Below, piece after piece: positions 38,369 to 47,289 of a stretch of DNA of 64,000 nt. Position numbers and translations under genes: made by a program. The notes under the pieces were generated by a model that made no database searches, was not told where the DNA came from, and saw nothing but the letters and a program-made list of their open reading frames with translations. The number at the start of each line of letters is the position of its first letter. Position 1 is the first letter of the stretch. Source of the DNA: Pseudoxanthomonas sp. J31 (GTDB taxonomy: Bacteria > Pseudomonadota > Gammaproteobacteria > Xanthomonadales > Xanthomonadaceae); contig NZ_AZNZ01000002.1 of assembly GCF_000510725.1 (NCBI RefSeq), positions 124,001 through 188,000 of the forward strand, written 5' to 3'.

Positions 38369-39742
38369 TCAGACCGCCAGGCGGGTACCGGGCCGCGGCA
38401 GTTCCACCCGCGCCCCGAAGCGGCGGCCGAGTTCGCCGGCCAGTGCCTGGCGCGCGGGGTCCTCGCCGTGCACCAGGGCCACCGGCGGGGTGCCGCGGAA
38501 CTGGCCGTACCACTGCAGCAGCCCGCGCTGGTCGGTATGGGCCGACAGGCCGCCGACGGTGTGTACCTGCGCCGCCACCCGCAGCTCCTGGCCGTGGATG
38601 CGCACCCAGGGCGCGCGCTCGACCAGGCGCCGGCCGAGCGTGCCCTCGGCCTGGTAGCCGACGAACACCACGTGGGTGTCGCGCCGCTCCAGGCGGTGGC
38701 GCAGGTGGTGCTGGATGCGGCCGCCATTGGCCATGCCCGACCCGGCGATCACGATCGCGCCGGAGGCGATCGCGTTGATCCCCATCGAGGCCTGGGTGGT
38801 CTCGGTGTAGTACAGGTTGGGCAGCCGGAACGGCGAGGGCCGCTGCCGCCAGACCTGGCTGGCCTGCTCGTCGAACAGCGCCTGGTGGCGGTCGTACACG
38901 GCCACCACCTTCCCCGCCATCGGGCTGTCCAGGAAGATGCGCCAGCGCTCCAGCTTCCACTCCTGCCAGTAGCGCGCGAACCAGTACAGCAGCTCCTGGC
39001 TGCGGCCCACGGCGAAGGCCGGGATCAGCACCGTGCCGCGCTCGCGCCAGGCGTGCTCGAACACCTCGCCCAGCTCCTGCACGGTGGCGCTGCGCTCGCG
39101 GTGGTTGCGGTCGCCGTAGGTGGACTCCATCACCACCAGGTCGGCCTCGGCGATGGCCTCCGGGTCGCGCAGGATCGGCGTGCCCTTCGGCCCCAGGTCG
39201 CCGGAGAACACCAGCTTGCGGCCGTCGCCCCACAGCTCGACGATGCTCGAGCCGAGGATGTGCCCGGCATCGCGCAGGGCCAGCTCCACCCCCGGCAGGA
39301 TCGCGGTGCGCGCGCCATAGTCCAGCGGCCGCAGCAGGTCCAGGACCCGGGCCACGTCGGCCGCGGTGAACAGCGGCGCCTGGGCCGGCTCGCCCGGTGC
39401 CCGCCGGCGGTTGGCGCGCTCGGCCTCGGAGGCGGCCAGCGAGGCGGCGTCCTCCAGCATCACCGGCAGCAGGTCGGCGGTGGCCCGCTGCAGCCAGACC
39501 GGCCCGCGGTAGCCGCGCGCCACCAGCAGCGGCAACCGGCCGATGTGGTCGATGTGGGCGTGGCTGAGGACCACCGCGTCCAGCCCGGCCGGGTCGAACG
39601 GGAAGGGGGCGGCGTTGCCGGCCTCCAGCTCGCGTCCGCCCTGCAGCATCCCACAGTCCAGCAGGATCCGCCGGCCGGCGGCCTCGACCAGGTGCATGGA
39701 GCCGGTCACTCCGCCGGCCGCGCCATGGAACTCGATTTCCAT
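38369..39742 (-). CDS. Beta-CASP metallo-beta-lactamase-fold hydrolase (RNase J/CPSF-like)
   Basis: The 457-residue protein has the metallo-beta-lactamase motif LSHAHIDHIGR (H61, H63, D65, H66), GHILGSS and FSGDLG. These are followed by the beta-CASP module (MESTYGDRNH, LIPAFAVGRSQEL, VIAGSGMANGGRIQHHL, GGLSAHTDQ). Proteins of this type are usually exo- or endoribonucleases, but it may act on other nucleic acids. An RNA-specificity domain is formed by the C-terminal ~60 residues. ATG at 39740-39742 (MEIEFHGAAGGVTGSMHLVE) is preceded by GGAGG. It lies 36 bp upstream of the FAD enzyme, divergent from the M13 peptidase. Confidence 0.9.
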   Translation of the reverse strand: MEIEFHGAAGGVTGSMHLVEAAGRRILLDCGMLQGGRELEAGNAAPFPFDPAGLDAVVLSHAHIDHIGRLPLLVARGYRGPVWLQRATADLLPVMLEDAASLAASEAERANRRRAPGEPAQAPLFTAADVARVLDLLRPLDYGARTAILPGVELALRDAGHILGSSIVELWGDGRKLVFSGDLGPKGTPILRDPEAIAEADLVVMESTYGDRNHRERSATVQELGEVFEHAWRERGTVLIPAFAVGRSQELLYWFARYWQEWKLERWRIFLDSPMAGKVVAVYDRHQALFDEQASQVWRQRPSPFRLPNLYYTETTQASMGINAIASGAIVIAGSGMANGGRIQHHLRHRLERRDTHVVFVGYQAEGTLGRRLVERAPWVRIHGQELRVAAQVHTVGGLSAHTDQRGLLQWYGQFRGTPPVALVHGEDPARQALAGELGRRFGARVELPRPGTRLAV

Positions 39743-39877
39743 CCGCCCTCCTCCCGGGTCCCGGCGCATTGTGCATGACCTCCGGCAGTGCCACCGGCAG
39801 TAGACGCTGGCGTACAGTCCGTGCCACTGCCCCCCAGGGGGCCATTGCACGCCCATACGGGCCGGAGACCCCAAACC

Positions 39878-41962
39878 GTGAACATGCGCAAGACCCAAGC
39901 CCTGCTGCTGCCGCTGGCGATCGCCACGGCGCTGGCTGCCTGCTCCAAGAAGGACGAGTCCGCCCCCGCCGCGGAAGCGCCTGCCCTGACCCTGGACGAG
40001 AGCCGGCTGCCGCCGGTCAACCGCTTCCAGGTGGCTGACCTGGACGAGACCAAGCAGGCCTGCCACGACTTCGCCGGCTACGCCAACGGCAAGTGGCTGG
40101 ACGCCAATCCGGTCCCGGGCGACCGCACCAGCTGGGGCGCGTTCGAGATGCTCGACGAGCGCTCCACCGCGATCCAGCAGCAGCTGGCCGAGCAGGCCGG
40201 CGCCGACGCTTCGGCCACCGGCGTGAAGAAGATCGTCGGCGACCTGTGGGCCACCGGCATGGACGAGGCGAAGATCAACGCCCAGGGCATCCAGCCGCTG
40301 GCCGCCGAGCTGGCCGCGATCGACGCGCTGGCCGACAAGGACGCGATCGCCGAGTACCTGCGCAGCCGCGCCGCCAAGGGCGGCAACTTCCTGTTCGGAT
40401 TCGGCCCGGAGGCCGACTTCCAGAACCCGGACATGAACATCGCCTACGTGTCGCAGGGCGGCCTGGGCCTGCCGGACAGCAAGTACTACACCGACGCCGA
40501 CAAGCAGGACATCCGCGACAAGTACGTGGCCCACATCGCCCGCATCCTCGAGCTGTCGGGCGTGGACGCGGCCGCGGCGCAGGAGCAGGCCAAGCAGGTG
40601 ATGGCGTTCGAGACCCGCCTGGCCAAGGCGTCCAAGTCGCGCGAGGACCTGACCCGCGACGTGTCCCTGTTCTACAACCCGGTCAGCCTGGCCGACGCCG
40701 ATGCGCTGACCCCGAACTTCCCGTGGTCGAAGTTCTTCGAGTCCCAGGGCGTGGCCGCGCCGGAGATGTTCTCGCTGGCGATCCCGGACTTCCACAAGGA
40801 GGTCGACAAGGCCCTGGCCGACACCGACGCGGCCGTGTGGAAGGCCTACCTGCGCTTCCACACCGTCGACGGCGCCGCGCCGTACCTGAGCGACGAGTTC
40901 GTGCAGGAGAACTTCAACTTCTACTCGGCCACCCTGCGCGGCCAGAAGGAAATGAAGCCGCGCTGGAAGCGCGTGCTGGCCACGATCAACGGCCAGGCCG
41001 GCGAGGCCCTGGGCCAGATGTACGTGCAGGTCGCCTTCCCGCCCGAGTCCAAGGCCAAGATGGAGGCGCTGGTCGCCAACCTCGGCGAGGCCCTGAAGGC
41101 GCGCATCCAGAACCTGGAGTGGATGAGCGAGGAGACCAAGGCCAAGGCCCTGGACAAGCAGGCCGCGTTCACCACCAAGATCGGCTACCCGGACAAGTGG
41201 CGTTCCTGGGACGGCCTGGAGACCGGCCGCGACAGCTACATCGGCAACGTGCTGGCCGCCCGCGAGTTCAACTACCGCTGGGAGCTGGGCAAGATCGGCA
41301 AGCCGGTCGACAAGTCCGAGTGGGGCATGCCGCCGCAGATGGTCAACGCCTACTACAACCCGCTGTCGAACGAGATCGCGTTCCCGGCCGCCATCCTGCA
41401 GCCGCCGTTCTTCGATCCGGAAGCCACCGACGAGATGAACTACGGCGGCATCGGCGCGGTGATCGGCCACGAGATGACCCACGGTTACGACGACCAGGGC
41501 AGCCGCTTCGGGCCGACCGGCAAGTTCGAGAACTGGTGGACCGAGGCCGACGCCAAGGGCTTCGCCGCGCGCACCGCCAAGCTGATCGAGCAGTTCAACG
41601 GCTACACCACCGCCGACGGCCAGAAGGTCAACGGCCGCCTGACCTTGGGCGAGAACATCGCCGACCTGGGCGGCCTGGCCACGGCCTACGACGCGATGAA
41701 GAAGGCCACCGAGGGCCAGCCGGACCCGATGACCGACGGCCTGACCCGCGACCAGCGCTTCTTCCTCAACTGGGCCACGGTGTGGCGCCGCAACTTCACC
41801 CCGGAAGAGCTGAAGCAGCGCATCGCCACCGACGAGCACGCCCCGTCGCAGTTCCGCGCCATCGGCGCGCCCTCGAACCTGCCGGCGTTCGCCGCGGCGT
41901 TCAAGTGCGAGGCCGGCGCGCCCATGGCCCGCCAGGGCGATGCCCAGGTCGTGATCTGGTAA
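39878..41962 (+). CDS. M13-family zinc metallopeptidase, lipoprotein
   Basis: A neprilysin/PepO-like endopeptidase of 694 residues. The N-terminus is a lipoprotein signal ending in the lipobox LAAC (C22), so the enzyme is probably anchored in the periplasm or outer membrane. The zinc site is H531-E-M-T-H535 with E592 in GENIADLGG; NAYYNP, which binds substrate backbone, precedes it. I take GTG at 39878-39880 because GGAG sits 10 bp upstream; ATG two codons later is equally plausible and gives the same mature protein. A strong terminator follows. It is divergent from the beta-CASP gene. Confidence 0.93.
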   Translation: MNMRKTQALLLPLAIATALAACSKKDESAPAAEAPALTLDESRLPPVNRFQVADLDETKQACHDFAGYANGKWLDANPVPGDRTSWGAFEMLDERSTAIQQQLAEQAGADASATGVKKIVGDLWATGMDEAKINAQGIQPLAAELAAIDALADKDAIAEYLRSRAAKGGNFLFGFGPEADFQNPDMNIAYVSQGGLGLPDSKYYTDADKQDIRDKYVAHIARILELSGVDAAAAQEQAKQVMAFETRLAKASKSREDLTRDVSLFYNPVSLADADALTPNFPWSKFFESQGVAAPEMFSLAIPDFHKEVDKALADTDAAVWKAYLRFHTVDGAAPYLSDEFVQENFNFYSATLRGQKEMKPRWKRVLATINGQAGEALGQMYVQVAFPPESKAKMEALVANLGEALKARIQNLEWMSEETKAKALDKQAAFTTKIGYPDKWRSWDGLETGRDSYIGNVLAAREFNYRWELGKIGKPVDKSEWGMPPQMVNAYYNPLSNEIAFPAAILQPPFFDPEATDEMNYGGIGAVIGHEMTHGYDDQGSRFGPTGKFENWWTEADAKGFAARTAKLIEQFNGYTTADGQKVNGRLTLGENIADLGGLATAYDAMKKATEGQPDPMTDGLTRDQRFFLNWATVWRRNFTPEELKQRIATDEHAPSQFRAIGAPSNLPAFAAAFKCEAGAPMARQGDAQVVIW

Positions 41963-41986
41963 GCGCACGCGCAAGGCAAGCGCACG

Positions 41987-42019
41987 CGGGGCCCGGCATT
42001 GCCGGGCCCCGTTCTTTTT
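41987..42019 (+). terminator. Terminator of the M13 peptidase gene
   Basis: A perfect 11-bp GC stem (CGGGGCCCGGC with GCCGGGCCCCG, loop ATT) is followed by TTCTTTTT. It begins 25 bp past the stop codon. Confidence 0.92.
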
Positions 42020-42120
42020 GCGCCGGCGGCGGGCACCCCGGGCCGTCCCCGGCATCGCCGCGGGGACCGTGCCCTCCCCGCCCCGGGCCGGCACCGCTTC
42101 GGTCCGGCCGCGCAAACAGG

Positions 42121-42144
42121 AAAGGCGCGGTTGCCCGCGCCTTT
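42121..42144. terminator. Bidirectional terminator between M13 peptidase and rhomboid genes
   Basis: A 10-bp stem (AAAGGCGCGG with CCGCGCCTTT, loop TTGC) is followed on the plus strand by CGCTTTTTCTTTCCC and on the minus strand by CCTGTTTG. It lies 24 bp past the rhomboid stop codon and serves mainly that gene. Confidence 0.75.
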
Positions 42145-42167
42145 CGCTTTTTCTTTCCCGCCCGCGC

Positions 42168-42836
42168 CTACTTCACCCGGCGCAGGTGGCTGGGACCGCG
42201 CGGCGGGCGCCGCCCGCCAAACGGCGGCTGGCCGCGCCAGTAGCGGATCACCAGCCAGCCGAACAACATGCCGCCCAGGTGGGCGAAGTGGGCCACGCCC
42301 GGCTGCCAGCCGGTGAAGCCCAGCACCAGCTCGATCGCGCCGAACACGATGACGAAGGTGCGCGCCTTCATCGGGATCGGCGGGAACAGCAGCATCACCC
42401 GCTGGCTGGGGAACAGCATGCCGTAGGCCAGCAGCAGGCCGAACACGCCGCCGGAGGCGCCCAGGGTGGGATACGGCGGGCCGCCGGCGGAGACCGTCCA
42501 CCAGCCCACCAGCAGCTGGCACAGGCCGGCGCCGGCGACGCAGATGAGGTAGTAGGCCAGGAACCGGCGCGGGCCCCAGGTCAGCTCCAGCGGGGAGCCG
42601 AACATGTACAGCGCCAGCATGTTGAACAGCAGGTGGCCGAAGCTGCCGTGCAGGAAGCCGTAGCTGAGCAGCTGCCAGGGCTGGAAATTCTGCGCGGGCG
42701 AGAACGGATCGAAGCCTTGCGGCGGCCACAGCATGAAGGTCGAGAAGGTGGCGTTGCCCAGCATCAGCTGCAGCAGGAACACCACCACGTTGGCGATCAG
42801 CATGGCCTGGGTGACGGGGGGCAGTCGCGCGAACAT
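42168..42836 (-). CDS. Rhomboid-family intramembrane serine protease
   Basis: The 222-residue protein has six transmembrane helices and the rhomboid catalytic pair: S128 in GASGGVFG and H186 in FAHLGG. The conserved H68/N72 of GHLLFNM complete the oxyanion area. Start ATG at 42834-42836 (MFARLPPVTQAMLIANVVVF) is preceded by GGAG six bases away; an ATG four codons earlier lacks one. A C-terminal basic tail (GGRRPPRGPSHLRRVK) faces the cytoplasm. Substrates are unknown. It is followed by a shared terminator. Confidence 0.92.
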   Translation of the reverse strand: MFARLPPVTQAMLIANVVVFLLQLMLGNATFSTFMLWPPQGFDPFSPAQNFQPWQLLSYGFLHGSFGHLLFNMLALYMFGSPLELTWGPRRFLAYYLICVAGAGLCQLLVGWWTVSAGGPPYPTLGASGGVFGLLLAYGMLFPSQRVMLLFPPIPMKARTFVIVFGAIELVLGFTGWQPGVAHFAHLGGMLFGWLVIRYWRGQPPFGGRRPPRGPSHLRRVK

Positions 42837-42899
42837 CCGCGGCTCCATGGAAGGGGAAGCCCATCATAACGGCCCCGCGCACCGGGCCGGGCCCCGCGC

Positions 42900-43253
42900 T
42901 CAGCGCGGCGGCGGCCCCCACACCATGGCGTCCAGGTCGCCGTGCGCGCCGGCCATCAGCTCGCGGCGCACGCGCCCGTCCACCACCGCCACGCCCTCGG
43001 CGCGCAGCCGCTGGCACTGCTCGCGGTAGCCGGCCGACCCTTCGGGGAAGGCGATGCGGCCGTCGGCGCGCAGCACCCGGTGCCAGGGCAGCGTGCGGTC
43101 GGTATTCTGCGACAACACCCGTGCCGCCAGGCGGGCGCGTCCGGGCAGGCCCGCGCGCCGCGCCACCTCGCCGTACCCGGCCACCTGCCCGCGCGGGATG
43201 GCGCGCACGGCGGCGAGGATGCGGGCGGCGGCGTCCTGGGTGGCGTCGGGCAT
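42900..43253 (-). CDS. Alkyltransferase-like protein (ATL), DNA base-flipping
   Basis: The 117-residue protein has the helix-turn-helix DNA-binding half of O6-alkylguanine-DNA alkyltransferase (GQVAGYGEVARRAGLPGRAR) but carries PWHRV at 56-60. The reactive cysteine of PCHRV is therefore tryptophan (W57). Such ATL proteins, for example YbaZ/eATL of E. coli, bind and flip O6-alkylguanine without repairing it and channel lesions to nucleotide excision repair. No other repair gene is adjacent. Length and motif make the call firm. Confidence 0.92.
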   Translation of the reverse strand: MPDATQDAAARILAAVRAIPRGQVAGYGEVARRAGLPGRARLAARVLSQNTDRTLPWHRVLRADGRIAFPEGSAGYREQCQRLRAEGVAVVDGRVRRELMAGAHGDLDAMVWGPPPR

Positions 43254-43285
43254 GGGCCCAGCTTAGCCAGCACCGCCGCGCCGTA

Positions 43286-43319
43286 AAAGCGAAGGCCGCC
43301 TTGCGGCGGCCTTTGCTTT
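43286..43319 (-). terminator. Terminator of the DUF47-Pit operon
   Basis: A 15-bp stem with one G-T pair (43286-43300 with 43305-43319, loop of 4) contains the GC core GGCCGCC and ends in TTCGCTTTTACGG on the minus strand, 27 bp past the pit stop. The near-symmetric sequence could also stop transcription from the plus side. Confidence 0.85.
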
Positions 43320-43345
43320 GCAGCGGCGTGGCGGCAGGCAGGCGC

Positions 43346-44467
43346 TCAGGCCCAGCCGAGCGCCTTCATCCCGCGCAGGAACAGCCAGGCCAGGCCGCCG
43401 GCGGCGGGGATGGTCATGATCCAGGCCCAGACGATGCGCTCGATCACGCCGATCTTCAGCGCGCGCGGGTTCTTGGCGAAGCCCACGCCCATGATCGCGG
43501 TGGAGATGCTGTGGGTGGTGGACACCGGCATGCCGAAGTGCGCGGCCAGGGTCAGCACCGTGGCCGAACTGGTCTCGGCGGCGAAGCCGTGGATCGGGTG
43601 CAGCCTGACCATCTTGTGGCCCAGCGTCTTGATGATGCGCCAGCCACCGGACGCGGTGCCGGCAGCCATCACCAGGGCACAGGTCAGCACGATCCAGGTG
43701 GCGATGTGGGTGCTGTCGGTGTCGCCCGGGTGCAGGAACGCCAGCCAGCCCGGCAGGTCGTCCAGGGTGCCGGCGGCCTCGGCGCCCATCAGGGTCAGGG
43801 CGATGATGCCCATGGTCTTCTGCGCGTCGTTGTGGCCGTGGGCGAAGCCCATGTACGCGGCCGAGGCGATCTGGGCCTTGCCGAAGAAGGCGTTGACCCA
43901 GCGCGGGCGCGCCAGCCGGCGCAGCACGCCGCCGGCGCGGGCCATGGCGGCGATGATCGCCCACAGCAGGACCATCACGCCCACGCCCATGACGAAGCCG
44001 GCCAGCGGCGAGGTGACCATCGGCAGGAACACCTTCCACAGCAGGCCCTTGTTCTTGGCCCAGTTGCCGAGGTCCTGCGACCAGATCAGCGCGTCCCAGT
44101 TGTTGCCGGCGGCGGCCAGGCCGGCGCCGCAGAGGCCGCCGATCAGCGCATGCGAGGACGAGGACGGCAGGCCGAACCACCAGGTGATCAGGTTCCAGCC
44201 GATGCCGCCCAGCAGCGCGCACAGGATCACCTGCGAGCTGGCCTCGACCACGTCGGTGTTGAGGATGCCGGTGGCGATGGTCGCCGCCACCGCGGTCCCC
44301 ATCAGCGCCCCGACCAGGTTCATCACCGCCGCCAGCGACACGGCCGCGCCCGGCGACAGCACCTTGGTCGCCACCACCGTGGCGATGGAGTTGGCGGTGT
44401 CGTGGAAGCCGTTGATGAACTCGAAGACGAGCGCGGCCAGGATCACCACCAGCACGAGGGTCAGCAT
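43346..44467 (-). CDS. Inorganic phosphate transporter, Pit family
   Basis: A 373-residue low-affinity phosphate (metal-phosphate/H+) transporter with about ten membrane helices. The two inverted PHO-4 repeats carry the signatures FEFINGFHDTANSIATVVAT and GFAHGHNDAQKTMGIIALTL, with GLPSSSSHALIGGLCGAG and GMPVSTTHSISTAIMGVG as paired substrate motifs. It lies 12 bp after a DUF47 gene, the usual partner of Pit in bacteria, and is followed by a terminator. Confidence 0.95.
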   Translation of the reverse strand: MLTLVLVVILAALVFEFINGFHDTANSIATVVATKVLSPGAAVSLAAVMNLVGALMGTAVAATIATGILNTDVVEASSQVILCALLGGIGWNLITWWFGLPSSSSHALIGGLCGAGLAAAGNNWDALIWSQDLGNWAKNKGLLWKVFLPMVTSPLAGFVMGVGVMVLLWAIIAAMARAGGVLRRLARPRWVNAFFGKAQIASAAYMGFAHGHNDAQKTMGIIALTLMGAEAAGTLDDLPGWLAFLHPGDTDSTHIATWIVLTCALVMAAGTASGGWRIIKTLGHKMVRLHPIHGFAAETSSATVLTLAAHFGMPVSTTHSISTAIMGVGFAKNPRALKIGVIERIVWAWIMTIPAAGGLAWLFLRGMKALGWA

Positions 44468-44479
44468 GGCAGCGGCCCG

Positions 44480-45106
44480 TCAGCTGTTCTTGAGCGTGAT
44501 CTGGTAGACCACCACGCCGGCCTCGCGGCAACGGTCGATGGCCTTCTCCAGGATCTCGAAGAATTCCTTCAGCAGGAACATCTGCAGGTGGTCCAGGCGC
44601 CCGGAGTAGATGTCGCGGTACAGCTCCAGCATCAGCCGGTCGGCCTCGTTCTCGATCGACCGCAGCTTCTCGTTGAGCACGGTCATCTTGTCCAGGTTCA
44701 TGTGGCGCAGGCCATGGACCATCTCCACCACCACGCCCGCGGCCTGCTCCAGCATCGCCGCGCGCGGCGCGAAGTCGATGTGGGCCAGGTGCTGGGTCGC
44801 CAGCGAGTAGCGGTCCGCGAACTTCTCCACCTGCTTGGGGATCTTGTACAGCGCCGAGCCCAGGGCCTCGATGTCCTCGCGCTCCAGCGGGGTCATGAAG
44901 CTGTCCACCAGGGCCTGGCTGATCTTCTCCGAGGCGGTGCGCTCGCGCTGGCGGGCCAGCTTGAACGCATCCAGCGCCGGCTGCCGGTCGGCGGCCTTCA
45001 TCATCTGGTACAGGGCCTTGGTGCTGTCGTGGGCCGCGATGGCCGCCTCGTCCAGCAGGGTGAAGAACTGCTTGCCGGAGCCGAAAATGGTCTGGAGTGA
45101 GAACAT
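44480..45106 (-). CDS. DUF47 family phosphate transport regulator (PitA accessory)
   Basis: The 208-residue helical protein belongs to the DUF47/TIGR00153 family, PhoU-like proteins encoded next to Pit transporters. It starts at the ATG 45104-45106 (MFSLQTIFGSGKQFFTLLDE) with GGAGGA upstream. Conserved parts are PLEREDIEALGSALYKIPKQ and LKEFFEILEKAIDRCREAGV. PhoU-like proteins couple transporter activity to phosphate signalling; that role is inferred here. Extended -10 promoter 43 bp upstream. Confidence 0.93.
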   Translation of the reverse strand: MFSLQTIFGSGKQFFTLLDEAAIAAHDSTKALYQMMKAADRQPALDAFKLARQRERTASEKISQALVDSFMTPLEREDIEALGSALYKIPKQVEKFADRYSLATQHLAHIDFAPRAAMLEQAAGVVVEMVHGLRHMNLDKMTVLNEKLRSIENEADRLMLELYRDIYSGRLDHLQMFLLKEFFEILEKAIDRCREAGVVVYQITLKNS

Positions 45107-45148
45107 CGAAGACTGTCCTCCGCCTCGGGACGGGCGGCGATCCGGGAA

Positions 45149-45157
45149 ATTATGACA
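45149..45157 (-). promoter_or_regulatory. Extended -10 promoter of DUF47-pit
   Basis: TGTCATAAT on the minus strand matches an extended -10 element (TG-N-CATAAT). No good -35 is present. The start would lie near 45143, leaving a short leader to the ATG at 45106. Confidence 0.6.
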
Positions 45158-45220
45158 GCCCGCGCCGGAGCCCGGTACTGCCGCAGCGCAACATGCCCCG
45201 GCGGGAGGCTCCCGCGGCTC

Positions 45221-45229
45221 TGTTATCAT
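45221..45229 (+). promoter_or_regulatory. Extended -10 promoter of the CorC-type gene
   Basis: TGTTATCAT matches an extended -10 element (TG-N-TATCAT). It is divergent from the DUF47-pit promoter, 64 bp away, and would give an 80-90-nt GC-rich leader. Confidence 0.5.
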
Positions 45230-45320
45230 CGCCCCCGCGCCCCGCGGGCGCAGCCTATGGACGACGACCCTAGCCCCCACTTCCGCCGCGCCCTGACGGC
45301 GCTGCACGACCAGCCCTCCC

Positions 45321-46655
45321 ATGCACGCCGCGGGGTCCGCCGCCGTGGCTGAGCTGCTGATCGTTTTCGCCCTGATCCTGCTGAACGGCTTCTTCGCGAT
45401 GTCGGAGATGTCGGTCATGACCTCGCGCAAGAGCCGCCTGAAGCAGCTGGCCCAGGCCAGCAAGCGCGCGGCGCGCGCCCTGGCGCTGTCGGAGAAGCCG
45501 GAGAACTTCCTGTCCACGGTGCAGATCGGGATCACCCTGATCGGCATCCTCACCGGCCTGTTCGGCGGCGAGGCCATCGGCCTGGCCATCGGCGACTGGC
45601 TGGACGACGTGTTCCCGGCCCTGGGCCAGTACGCGGCCGGCATCGGCAAGCTGCTGGCGGTGGCCCTGATCACCTACTTCACGCTGATCTTCGGCGAACT
45701 GGTGCCCAAGCGCCTGGCGATCACCGCCCCTGAGCGGATCGCCGGGTTCGTGGCCATGCCCATGGGCTGGCTGGCGAAGGCCGCCTTCCCGTTCGTGTGG
45801 CTGCTGTCGCAGAGCACCCGCCTGGTGCTGCGCGCCGTCGGCCTGGGCAAGGACCAGGTCAGCACCATCTCCGAGGAGGAGATCCGCATGCTGGTGGCCG
45901 AGAGCCACGAGCAGGGCGTGATCGACGCCTACGAGCGCGACATGATGAACCGGGTCATGCGCCTGGGCGACCGCACCGCCGACAGCCTGATGACCCCGCG
46001 CAACCGCATCGCCTGGCTGGACGCCAACGCGCCGCTGGAGGAGAACCTGGCGGTCATGCGCGAACACCGCTTCTCGCGCTATCCGGTCTACCGCGGCAGC
46101 GACGCGGACGTGGCCGGCGTGCTGGAGGTCAAGTCGCTGCTGCACACCGGCGGCGGCATCGAGGGCGGGCTGTTCGACCACCTCAGGGACACGCTGTTCG
46201 TGTCAGAGTCCACCCATGCGATGAAGCTGCTGGAGATCTTCCGCGAGGAACAGCAATCGATGGCGCTGGTGGTGGACGAGTACGGCGAGATCCAGGGCCT
46301 GGTCACGGTCAACGACCTGATGGGCGCGATCATCGGCCGTCTGCAGGCGGTCGAGCACAACGACGGCGAGGCCCTGGTGGTCGCGCGCGACGACGGCTCG
46401 CTGCTGGTCGGCGGCGCCCTGCCCACCGACGACCTGCGCGAGCTGATGGACGGCGCCGCCCTGCCCGACGCCGAGGACGGCGACTACCACACCCTGGCCG
46501 GCATGTGCATCGCCCACTTCGGCCGCATCCCGCACGTGGGCGAGCACTTCGACTGGGCCGGCTGGCGCATCGAGGTGGTGGACCTGGACGGCGCCCGCGT
46601 GGACAAACTGCTGCTGACCCGCCTGCCGGCGGAGGAAGATGGCCAGCCCGCCTGA
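45321..46655 (+). CDS. HlyC/CorC family protein (CNNM, CBS and CorC domains)
   Basis: A 444-residue membrane protein related to magnesium/cobalt efflux proteins CorC/YfjD and eukaryotic CNNM. The N-terminal DUF21/CNNM domain has four hydrophobic helices (ILLNGFFAMSEMSVMTSR, TLIFGELVPKRLAI). Two CBS domains (about 215-335) include DSLMTPRNRIAWLD and LVVDEYGEIQGLVTVNDLM. A CorC_HlyC domain ends the protein. ATG at 45321 is used; GTG eight codons later (45345) is possible. It overlaps the exoD-like gene by 17 bp. Magnesium export is the family role. Confidence 0.92.
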   Translation: MHAAGSAAVAELLIVFALILLNGFFAMSEMSVMTSRKSRLKQLAQASKRAARALALSEKPENFLSTVQIGITLIGILTGLFGGEAIGLAIGDWLDDVFPALGQYAAGIGKLLAVALITYFTLIFGELVPKRLAITAPERIAGFVAMPMGWLAKAAFPFVWLLSQSTRLVLRAVGLGKDQVSTISEEEIRMLVAESHEQGVIDAYERDMMNRVMRLGDRTADSLMTPRNRIAWLDANAPLEENLAVMREHRFSRYPVYRGSDADVAGVLEVKSLLHTGGGIEGGLFDHLRDTLFVSESTHAMKLLEIFREEQQSMALVVDEYGEIQGLVTVNDLMGAIIGRLQAVEHNDGEALVVARDDGSLLVGGALPTDDLRELMDGAALPDAEDGDYHTLAGMCIAHFGRIPHVGEHFDWAGWRIEVVDLDGARVDKLLLTRLPAEEDGQPA

Positions 46656-47283
46656 CCAGGGCGGCACCACCCCGCGCAGCGGGCTTACCCGCGTGCTCGA
46701 CGCGTTCGCGCACGGCGACCCGGAGGAGCTGCTGAGCCTGGACCGCCTGCTCGGCGGGCTGGGCCGCAGTGCGTTCGGGATGTTCCTGTTCGTGGCCATC
46801 CTGCCCGGCTTCATCCCCATCCCCGGCGCCGGCGGGGTCGTCTCCGGACCGCTGGTGATGCTGATCGGGCTGCAGCTGGTGGCCGGCCTGGCGCGGCCAT
46901 GGCTTCCCCGCTTCGTCGGCCGCCGCGGTCCGCGGCGGCATACCCTTAACCGCTTCCGCGCGCGGATCGCGCCATGGCTGGCGCGGCTGGAGCACCTGGT
47001 GCGGCCGCGCCTGCAGGGCCTGGCCGGCAACCGCGCCGCCAACGTCCTGACCGGGCTCCTGCTGCTGGTGCTGGGCCTGCTGCTGGCGCTGCCGATCCCG
47101 ATGACCAACTACATCTTCGCCGGCCTGCTGCTGCTGTTCGCCCTGGCCCTGCTGGAACGCGACGGCGCCCTGCTGCTGGGCCTGTGGCTGGTCTCGGCCG
47201 CCACCATCGCCGGCATGGCCCTGGTCTCGGGCGAGCTGGCGCAGCTGCTGGGCGAATGGATCGGGCGCCTGCGCCGCGCCTGA
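46639..47283 (+). CDS. ExoD family exopolysaccharide synthesis protein
   Basis: The 214-residue membrane protein belongs to the ExoD family, first described in Sinorhizobium meliloti, where mutants are defective in exopolysaccharide production and alkaline tolerance. Landmarks are FGMFLFVAILPGFIPIPGAG, GPLVMLIGLQLVAG and LLLALPIPMTNYIFAGLLLL; about four or five hydrophobic segments are present. Its ATG follows GGAGGAAG inside the end of the CorC-type gene, so translation is probably coupled. The biochemical role is unknown. Confidence 0.9.
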   Translation: MASPPDQGGTTPRSGLTRVLDAFAHGDPEELLSLDRLLGGLGRSAFGMFLFVAILPGFIPIPGAGGVVSGPLVMLIGLQLVAGLARPWLPRFVGRRGPRRHTLNRFRARIAPWLARLEHLVRPRLQGLAGNRAANVLTGLLLLVLGLLLALPIPMTNYIFAGLLLLFALALLERDGALLLGLWLVSAATIAGMALVSGELAQLLGEWIGRLRRA

Positions 47284-47289
47284 GCCGGC

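Noticed and set aside
39743-42115. Upstream continuation of the beta-CASP frame to 1248 codons
   Set aside because: The extension is antisense to the M13 peptidase and has no family similarity; a ribosome binding site supports the start at 39742.
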